Below, one piece after another: positions 1-6,807 of a stretch of 27,873 bases of DNA. The translations under genes and the position numbers were made by a program. Below the pieces are notes generated by a model. That model was not told the DNA's origin. It saw only the letters and a list, made by a program, of their open reading frames with translations, and made no database searches. Position 1 is the first letter of the stretch. Each line of letters begins with the position of its first letter. The stretch comes from Collinsella sp. (GTDB lineage: Bacteria > Actinomycetota > Coriobacteriia > Coriobacteriales > Coriobacteriaceae), in the NCBI GenBank assembly GCA_031295725.1, contig JAUMNV010000037.1:1-27873 (forward strand), given 5' to 3'.

Positions 1-79
1 TCACGAAAAACAGCGAAACCGTTGCCGCGGGAATGCTCCGCAACAGGACCTTATAGTCCTCCATGACCTTCTTGATCAT
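1..79 (-). CDS. Start of a probable VUT-family (YhhQ-like) queuosine precursor transporter, partial
   Basis: Only the first 26 codons are inside the window; the gene runs leftward off the edge. The start ATG (77-79) has a good AAGGAG site 7 nt upstream. The visible residues begin MIKKVMEDYKVLLRSIPA and then turn hydrophobic, which matches the usual N-terminus of VUT-family transporters: a short charged stretch, then an LLRSIP-type entry into the first membrane helix. Those proteins import queuosine precursors such as preQ1. The family call rests on a short stretch and remains tentative; the preQ1-like leader just upstream supports it, although the two inferences are not fully independent. Another integral membrane protein is possible. 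Confidence 0.45.
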   Translation of the reverse strand, partial: MIKKVMEDYKVLLRSIPAATVSLFFV

Positions 80-92
80 TATGTACTCCTTT

Positions 93-134
93 GGTTTTAG
101 GTTTAACGAGCAGGATATCGGACCCGAACTGCTC
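93..134 (-). promoter_or_regulatory. Candidate preQ1-I-type riboswitch leader
   Basis: Read on the minus strand, a 6-bp stem GAGCAG/CTGCTC (129-134 with 108-113) closes a 15-nt loop beginning TTCGGGTCC. An A-rich tail GTTAAACCTAAAACC follows and runs straight into the AAAGGAG ribosome site. Loop GGGU can pair with tail ACCU (one G-U pair), which would make the small H-type pseudoknot seen in preQ1-I aptamers: short stem, pyrimidine-led loop, A-rich tail ending at the ribosome site. The size and position fit. I cannot score it against the covariance model, so this is a candidate only. Confidence 0.4.
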
Positions 135-164
135 GGACGCCTCGGTCTTAAGACGACGGTGGGT

Positions 165-193
165 ATGATAGCCGCTCACACGGCATCAGGCAA
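165..193 (-). promoter_or_regulatory. Predicted sigma-70-type promoter for the partial transporter
   Basis: On the minus strand TTGCCT (188-193) and TATCAT (165-170) are separated by exactly 17 nt. The -10 box lies about 30 nt before the candidate aptamer stem, so the stem would be fully inside the transcript. Confidence 0.5.
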
Positions 194-199
194 GCAACC

Positions 200-229
200 G
201 GCGCGGCAGCCCCGCAGGGCCACCGCGCC
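200..229 (-). terminator. Hairpin after prfC
   Basis: A 7-bp arm GGCGCGG/CCGCGCC (200-206 with 223-229) plus an inner GCCC/GGGC stem lies 7 nt past the prfC stop. The tail on the minus strand (GGTTGCTTGCC) is poor in T, so termination could be weak. Confidence 0.45.
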
Positions 230-235
230 GATGCG

Positions 236-1849
<1,614 letters not shown>

Positions 1850-1893
1850 GCGGATCCTTTCTTGCGTTCTATATGCATTACGTCGATGTAACT

Positions 1894-1927
1894 GCCCTAT
1901 TGTAGCCGTGAAACCTCGCCATAGGGC
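1894..1927 (-). promoter_or_regulatory. Possible prfC promoter with flanking dyad
   Basis: A TACAAT box on the minus strand (1899-1904) is enclosed by a perfect 7-bp inverted repeat, GCCCTAT (1894-1900) and ATAGGGC (1921-1927). No good -35 box is visible at the usual distance. The dyad could be an operator or chance. Confidence 0.3.
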
Positions 1928-1988
1928 ACCTATCAGGACAAATTCATCAGTTGGGGTCTGGGTAGCCGGCTTAATCCGTATTTGCCTC

Positions 1989-2039
1989 TTGCATAACTGT
2001 GCATAGTGTATATATACTGTGCTTACCGGTTATATACAC
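1989..2039 (+). promoter_or_regulatory. Promoter and probable GntR operator of the ABC operon
   Basis: TTGCAT (1989-1994) and TATACT (2013-2018) form a -35/-10 pair with an 18-nt spacer. A perfect 9-bp inverted repeat, GTGTATATA (2006-2014) and TATATACAC (2031-2039), overlaps the -10 box and the start region. The position, in front of a GntR gene that heads the operon, suggests autorepression by occlusion of RNA polymerase. Confidence 0.6.
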
Positions 2040-2066
2040 GTGTAGCCCAACAGCTAAGGAGCCGCT

Positions 2067-2447
2067 GTGGACATTATCCTATCCAATTCGAGCGACAAGC
2101 CCATCTACGAGCAGATATCCTCGCAGGTCAAAGCTCAAATCCTTTCGGGCACGCTCGCCGCGGGAGCCAAACTCCCCAGCATCCGCGCACTCGCGAGCGA
2201 CCTGGGCGTGAGCGTCATCACCACCAAGCGCGCCTACGCCGATCTGGAGCAGCTCGGGTTTATCTGCACCGTGCAGGGCAAGGGCTGTTTTGTCGCCGAG
2301 GGCAACCAAGAGCTCTTGCGCGAAAACCAGCTCTGCCATATCGAAGAGCTGCTTACGCAGGCGGCAGAACAAGCCGAAGCCCTGGGCGTCACGCGCGACA
2401 AACTGCACGAGATGCTCGACCTGGTAGCCCCCGAAACCATGCAGTAG
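2067..2447 (+). CDS. GntR-family transcriptional regulator, YtrA-like
   Basis: This 126-residue protein has an N-terminal winged helix-turn-helix (about 8-75) with the family pattern PIYEQISSQVKAQILSGTL, then GAKLPSIRALASDLGVS and TTKRAYADLEQLGF. The remaining 50 residues are a short helical tail, with no large effector-binding domain. This is the architecture of the YtrA subfamily, whose members usually sit beside ABC exporters and repress them. The start is GTG (2067) with AAGGAG 5 nt upstream. The gene begins the operon, 23 nt before the ABC ATPase. The ligand is unknown; cell-envelope-active antibiotics or bacteriocins are typical for relatives. Confidence 0.88.
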   Translation: MDIILSNSSDKPIYEQISSQVKAQILSGTLAAGAKLPSIRALASDLGVSVITTKRAYADLEQLGFICTVQGKGCFVAEGNQELLRENQLCHIEELLTQAAEQAEALGVTRDKLHEMLDLVAPETMQ

Positions 2448-2470
2448 CCATCTGCAAGAAAGGCTATACC

Positions 2471-3352
2471 ATGCAAAACTTGTTAGAACTCAAAGGTGTC
2501 TCACGCCGCGTGAGCGACCGTTTTTCGCTGCGTGATGTCACGCTCGCCGTGGAGCCCGGCCAGATTGTTGGCTTTGTGGGCGCTAACGGTGCCGGCAAGA
2601 CAACGACCATTCGCGCCGCGCTCGGGCTTATCAAGCTCGATGCCGGCGAGGTACGCCTGTTTGGGCAGCGCTGTGGCGCCGACGCGCCCGATGAAACGCA
2701 GCGCCATCTACGCTTCCGCGTCGGTCTTGTCCTGGACACGTGCCCCTTCCCCTCCACGCTCAAGGTGGGCCAGGTCGAGTCGCTCGTAGGCCCGGCGTAC
2801 CCCACGTGGGACCGCGAAACGTTCGCCGGATTCATCAACCGATTTGGCCTCGATCCCAAGACAAAGGTCAAGGACCTCTCCCGCGGCATGGGCATGAAAC
2901 TGCAGCTTGCCTGTGCACTCAGCCACAATGCCAAGCTGCTCGTTTTGGACGAAGCCACCGCGGGCCTCGATCCCATGGCACGCGAAGAACTGCTTGATGA
3001 GCTGCTTGCCTTTGTCGCCGACGGCCAGCACAGCGTGCTGCTCTCGAGCCACATTACGTCCGACCTCGATCGCACCGCTGATCGCGTCATCTGCATCGAT
3101 AATGGCGCGATTATTTTTGACCTGCCGCGCGAGGACATTACCGACCGCGCCGGCATCGCCCACTGTACCCAAGCACAGGCTGCCGAGCTTATGACTTGCG
3201 TCGAAGGCGCCCGTGCCGTCCACCACGCCTATAGCGTGGACGTGCTCGTGCCCAACCGTCGCGAAACGCTCGAGGCCTTTCCCGAGATTCCCTGCGACCG
3301 GGCAACCATTGATGACTATCTTCGCCTCATGCTGAAAGGGGCTTTGAAATGA
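2471..3352 (+). CDS. ABC transporter ATP-binding protein
   Basis: This 293-residue ATPase powers the permease encoded immediately downstream. It has Walker A GANGAGKTT (37-45), a signature LSRGM (136-140), Walker B LLVLDEA (156-162) followed by the D-loop TAGLDP, and an H-loop SSHI. The signature has R in place of the more usual G of LSGG, which is common in the YtrB/BcrA-type branch. The start ATG has AAGAAAGG 7 nt upstream. The last codons overlap the permease start (ATGA at 3349-3352), so the two are translationally coupled. With the GntR gene in front, the likely role is drug or peptide export and envelope-stress resistance; the substrate cannot be read from the sequence. Confidence 0.92.
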   Translation: MQNLLELKGVSRRVSDRFSLRDVTLAVEPGQIVGFVGANGAGKTTTIRAALGLIKLDAGEVRLFGQRCGADAPDETQRHLRFRVGLVLDTCPFPSTLKVGQVESLVGPAYPTWDRETFAGFINRFGLDPKTKVKDLSRGMGMKLQLACALSHNAKLLVLDEATAGLDPMAREELLDELLAFVADGQHSVLLSSHITSDLDRTADRVICIDNGAIIFDLPREDITDRAGIAHCTQAQAAELMTCVEGARAVHHAYSVDVLVPNRRETLEAFPEIPCDRATIDDYLRLMLKGALK

Positions 3353-4047
3353 AACGCGCCATTATGTCCGAGCTTGCCATCGTTCGCACGCTCACCCCGA
3401 GCATCGCGGGCGTCGGCCTGTTCATCTTCGTCGTGCTAACCCTTGTCAACGCGTCGGATGGCGATTCCGGCATGAGCGCCGGCGCCTGCGCGGTCAGCGC
3501 CATGTCGCCCATCATGGTCATGAGCTCGCTGGCCGGCTTCGACAATCAAAACGGATGGGAGCGTTATCGGGCAACGCTGCCTCTCACGCGCAAAGACATT
3601 ATTTGCGCACGCTACCTGTGCATTATTGTCTTCTCCGCCGTCATGGCATGTGCAGCTACGCTTTTGAGCATCGCCTCCATCCCGCTCTTCAACAGCGCGG
3701 GCATTCCTTCAACGGGACAGACGGTCTTTGAAATCGCAATCGCCTCGGCAGCATCGATGCTCATCTCCCTCATGATGGTGTTCTTGGCACAGCCGCTGTT
3801 CTTCCGATTTGGACACATGGAGGCACTGCGCCTATCCGTTGGCCTGTTTGCCCTACTCGGATGCCTTACCATGGCAGCGCTGAGCTCCTCCAACCCCATC
3901 AGCAACTGGCTTATGTCGATTGCCGGGGCGAATCCCGATCCTGCCATCCTTGGCTGTCTGTGTGCAGGAATTGCCGTACTGGCGCTCGCACTATGCGCAA
4001 TCAGCTGCACCGTCAGCACCAAGGTTTATCGAGTACGCGATCTGTAG
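3349..4047 (+). CDS. ABC-2 type transporter permease
   Basis: This 232-residue integral membrane protein has about six hydrophobic segments (near residues 17-33, 45-60, 85-110, 128-150, 160-178 and 200-222). A cytoplasmic segment, ENGWERYRATLPLTRKDI-like around residues 65-83 (visible as NGWERYRATLPLTRKDI), is characteristic of the ABC-2 permeases paired with YtrA-regulated ATPases. It overlaps the ATPase gene by 4 nt and completes a three-gene GntR-ATPase-permease operon. The region from 4048 to 4137 after the stop holds no clear hairpin with a T-run. Confidence 0.85.
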   Translation: MKRAIMSELAIVRTLTPSIAGVGLFIFVVLTLVNASDGDSGMSAGACAVSAMSPIMVMSSLAGFDNQNGWERYRATLPLTRKDIICARYLCIIVFSAVMACAATLLSIASIPLFNSAGIPSTGQTVFEIAIASAASMLISLMMVFLAQPLFFRFGHMEALRLSVGLFALLGCLTMAALSSSNPISNWLMSIAGANPDPAILGCLCAGIAVLALALCAISCTVSTKVYRVRDL

Positions 4048-4137
4048 CCACACGAGTCTCAATCCGCGAAGGACGCGATCGCCGCCCCTCCCCGCAAATC
4101 CGTGGCAAAGGGCATGTCCCCGGCGTGCGCCACTGTA

Positions 4138-5442
4138 CTACTTGCGCAGCGGCTTGGGCAGTGGAATGCCGGCGGCGATGACGGCCGCGATGATCATGCA
4201 GACGATACCCTTGAGTGGGAAGCACATGAGCAGCAGGCCCACGACCATGACCGGCTGACGCATGACCGCACCCATCGTCGATGCCGTGCAGACGGCGACG
4301 CAAAAGACCGGATCTGCGCCGGTGAGGATGGCAAGGCCATAGCCCAGGCTTACGCCCGAGAAGATAACCGGGAAGAAGTGACCGCCGCGCCAACCAAGGT
4401 TGATGAGGGCGGGCGTCAGCATGGCCTTAACAAGACCGGTCGCGATAAGCACGCCAGCGGGAATGGTCAGATAGGTTTCCATGAGCACGTCGGCCTGGGT
4501 CTCGCCGGCAAACATGGTATAGGGCAGGACCGTGCCACAGATGGCGAGTGCCAGACCGGCCAGCATGGCCTTGACGACAGGACGCTCCCCTATTGCATGG
4601 GACAGTGCCTCGCTTGCATGCTCAGAGACAAAGTACAGCCAGCCGCAGACGGTGCCGATCAACGACAGAGGGACGAGCCAGGTAAGCTCTAGGTTGCCCA
4701 CCTCGGCGGACTCGAACCTGGGCATGCCCATGCCGCCGCCCACAAGCTGTCCAAGCAGCAGGTAGGTGCCCAGACCGCCGGCAATCGCAATACCGTAGAC
4801 CACCGTCTTTTGCGCCTTGGGCAGCTTGATGGTGATCTCGCCGGACGCGGACTCATCGTCGGCGTCTTCACCCTGGCCGTCGGTGCTACCGGCAAGCGGC
4901 GCCACAAAGCCAAAGACGGGCGCGGTAAAGAGCGCCGTCAGGGCAGCCTGGGTGCCCAGCAGTGTGAGCTCCCTAAACTCGGCGCCAAAGCGACGCATGC
5001 GGTCGCCGACCCAGCTGCACAGACCGGCGATAACGCCGGTCAGGCCGGCCTCCGGTCCAATGCTTCCGCCAAACAGCAGCGGCAGCAATGCCGCGAGCGA
5101 AAGCTTGCCCAGGTTGTCGTACGGGTAGCGCCCGTCTTGCTTAACCTTAGCCATCACCTGGTTGAGGTCATCGGTCTTGGTGCCTGTCATCTTTTCGTAC
5201 AGACCGATTAACAGGCCGCCCAGCAGGCAGACAAAAAACGGGTACGGCAGAAAGCCAAACGGGCCGCTGGCAAGCTCGGGCGAAGCGACGCCCAGCGCGT
5301 GCGGAATCTCGGTCCATAGATAGTCGATACCGTGCTCCATCGCAAAAAAGAACAGCCAGACTGCGGCACCCGCGAGTGCACCGGTCATGGCAACGCTGAC
5401 CAAAAACAGCGCTCGGTTCGTGGGTTTGGCAAGGTTATCCAT
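4138..5442 (-). CDS. ClC-family chloride channel or anion/proton antiporter
   Basis: This 434-residue multi-spanning protein has two recognisable ClC signatures. GGSIGPEAG (125-133) carries the gating glutamate position (E131), and WRGGHFFP (351-358) corresponds to the GGxFxP motif. The first canonical motif, GSGIP, is not visible; the matching region reads TGTKTDD. A hydrophilic acidic insert (about 185-210, STDGQGEDADDESASGE) splits the two halves. There are no CBS domains. The start has GGGAGGA 4 nt upstream, and a TACAAT box (5482-5487) lies about 40 nt upstream. It converges with the ABC operon. Family membership is clear; the transported anion and channel versus exchanger mode are not. 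Confidence 0.88.
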   Translation of the reverse strand: MDNLAKPTNRALFLVSVAMTGALAGAAVWLFFFAMEHGIDYLWTEIPHALGVASPELASGPFGFLPYPFFVCLLGGLLIGLYEKMTGTKTDDLNQVMAKVKQDGRYPYDNLGKLSLAALLPLLFGGSIGPEAGLTGVIAGLCSWVGDRMRRFGAEFRELTLLGTQAALTALFTAPVFGFVAPLAGSTDGQGEDADDESASGEITIKLPKAQKTVVYGIAIAGGLGTYLLLGQLVGGGMGMPRFESAEVGNLELTWLVPLSLIGTVCGWLYFVSEHASEALSHAIGERPVVKAMLAGLALAICGTVLPYTMFAGETQADVLMETYLTIPAGVLIATGLVKAMLTPALINLGWRGGHFFPVIFSGVSLGYGLAILTGADPVFCVAVCTASTMGAVMRQPVMVVGLLLMCFPLKGIVCMIIAAVIAAGIPLPKPLRK

Positions 5443-5567
5443 CGGGTCCTCCCGCGGTCAAAGTCGACATAGATACGTTTTATTGTAGAGCGAGCGTTGC
5501 CCGAACGAGCCAACCACCTGCGCCGCAAACGGCACCATTGGGAGCCATAGTGGGGCAGGCTCAAGAC

Positions 5568-6101
5568 TTATCCGTTGATAATCGAGGCAATCTCGCGCAA
5601 ATCGTCGGCAAAGTAGATGCCGTGCTGGCGCCTCGGGCTCGAAAGCCCCTTATCAATCATGTGCCCGAGCAACGCCTTGAGGTCGTTGTAGTAACCGTCC
5701 AGGTTATACAGGATGCACGGAGAGCTCAGGTGCCCCAACGACACCGCGGACATAACCTCGGCAATCTCCTCGAGCGTGCCCGTGCCGCCCGGAAATGCGA
5801 TGAACGCATCGCCGAGCTCGATCATCTTGGCTTTGCGCTCGGCCATATCGCTCGTCACGATAAGGTCGTCGATTCCGTCGTGTTGAAACTCTGCCTCGAT
5901 AAAAAAGCTCGGCTCCACACCCGTCACATGTCCGCCTGCCTCGAGTACGCTATCGGCGAGCGCGCCCATCAGTCCCGATTTGGACCCGCCGTATACGAGC
6001 GCGTGTCCGTTGGCGCCAATCCAATTGCCCAGCTCCTGCACTGCGGGCAGAAACGCCGGGTCGTTGCCGACGCTCGCGCCCAGGTAGACGGTGATGTTCA
6101 T
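5568..6101 (-). CDS. LOG-family (TIGR00730-type) Rossmann-fold protein
   Basis: This 177-residue protein has the two diagnostic motifs of the LOG family: MAERK (86-90) and PGGTGTLEE (104-112). It also has an N-terminal beta strand with LGAS and the GGSKSGLMGALAD nucleotide-binding stretch. Characterised members hydrolyse nucleoside 5'-monophosphates at the N-glycosidic bond (cytokinin-activating phosphoribohydrolase or related nucleotidase activity); the physiological substrate in bacteria like this is usually unknown. The start has AGGGGG 7 nt upstream. It lies 36 nt after the potassium-channel gene on the same strand and is probably co-transcribed with it. Confidence 0.88.
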   Translation of the reverse strand: MNITVYLGASVGNDPAFLPAVQELGNWIGANGHALVYGGSKSGLMGALADSVLEAGGHVTGVEPSFFIEAEFQHDGIDDLIVTSDMAERKAKMIELGDAFIAFPGGTGTLEEIAEVMSAVSLGHLSSPCILYNLDGYYNDLKALLGHMIDKGLSSPRRQHGIYFADDLREIASIING

Positions 6102-6137
6102 GTTTGGTCCCCCTCGTTGTGGCGCACGACGTTCGTC

Positions 6138-6563
6138 TTAGCGCTGGCGTCGACGATACTCGCGCACACGGCGCGACAGATCGGCGAGCTGGTCGCGATC
6201 GAGCTCTTCCAAATGCTCCAGATCATCCATAAAGCGCGCCATGGTGTCCTTTTGGCGCATCTTGATAAGCGTATTGCAGTAGTTCACCGCCACGCCCGTG
6301 AGCATGGCGATGTAGAAGATGCTGATGATGCTCAGAATGACGGTAATGGCGCGGGCAACCGGTGTCTCGGCCGGAATGTCGCCAAAGCCGATCGTCGAGA
6401 CCGTCTCAAAGCTAAACCACAGGCCATCGCCAAACGTAAGGGTCGTTGGCTCGGACAGCCAGACAGCCGTCGAGCAAAGCAGATAGAAAATAAGAAACAG
6501 GCCCGTAATGCGTGCAAAGCCAGCCTGTCGCAACACATCGGCAAGCGTCCTGAGCTTTTTCAT
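6138..6563 (-). CDS. Two-TM potassium channel (Kch/ion-channel domain)
   Basis: This 141-residue protein has one membrane helix (about 19-36), a pore loop with selectivity filter TIGFGD (57-62) and a second helix (about 72-95), followed by a charged C-terminal helix rich in Arg, Asp and Glu. This is the minimal KcsA-like pore with no RCK or other ligand domain. A longer reading to 6626 is open, but the ATG at 6563 has GGAAGGGG 5 nt upstream and gives a normal N-terminus, so I chose it. The role is probably potassium flux or membrane-potential control. It is first in a two-gene unit with the LOG-like gene. Confidence 0.87.
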   Translation of the reverse strand: MKKLRTLADVLRQAGFARITGLFLIFYLLCSTAVWLSEPTTLTFGDGLWFSFETVSTIGFGDIPAETPVARAITVILSIISIFYIAMLTGVAVNYCNTLIKMRQKDTMARFMDDLEHLEELDRDQLADLSRRVREYRRRQR

Positions 6564-6631
6564 CGCGACCCCTTCCACGGACAACCAATCACGTTCGCTC
6601 GGTATTGTCCCACGCCTCCCCAGCAAACGGA

Positions 6632-6715
6632 ACTAGTCATTGGGGACGTTCTTAAATGACTAGTCAAACAAGAACGTCCCCAATGACTAGTCGTTTAAGA
6701 ACGTCCCCGATGACT
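6632..6715. repeat. REPIN-like inverted repeat with an extra third arm
   Basis: Two perfect 22-nt inverted arms (6632-6653 and 6670-6691) contain the core GGGGACGTTCTT and end in ACTAGT. They flank a 16-nt spacer that starts AAATGACTAGTC. A third arm copy, AAGAACGTCCCCGATGACT (6697-6715), follows in the same orientation as the second. A second copy of the unit, with the same spacer length, occurs at 16851-16903. It lies between the potassium-channel promoter region and the sensor kinase gene. Confidence 0.8.
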
Positions 6716-6807
6716 GCCGGGCGGGACCGTTTAGCGGTGCTGCTGCCGACTGGGCAGGCTGAGCTGGTATCCTTATGCGGTATTGTCTCGATTCGTTAGG
6801 ATTGCAT

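Noticed and set aside
5538..6659. Rightward 373-codon open frame opposite the LOG and potassium-channel genes
   Set aside because: The opposite strand shows two well-formed proteins with diagnostic motifs and ribosome sites; this frame has none.
6632..6715. Short CRISPR-like array
   Set aside because: The three copies are in mixed orientation, have spacers of 16 and 5 nt, and recur as single inverted pairs elsewhere; no cas genes are present.
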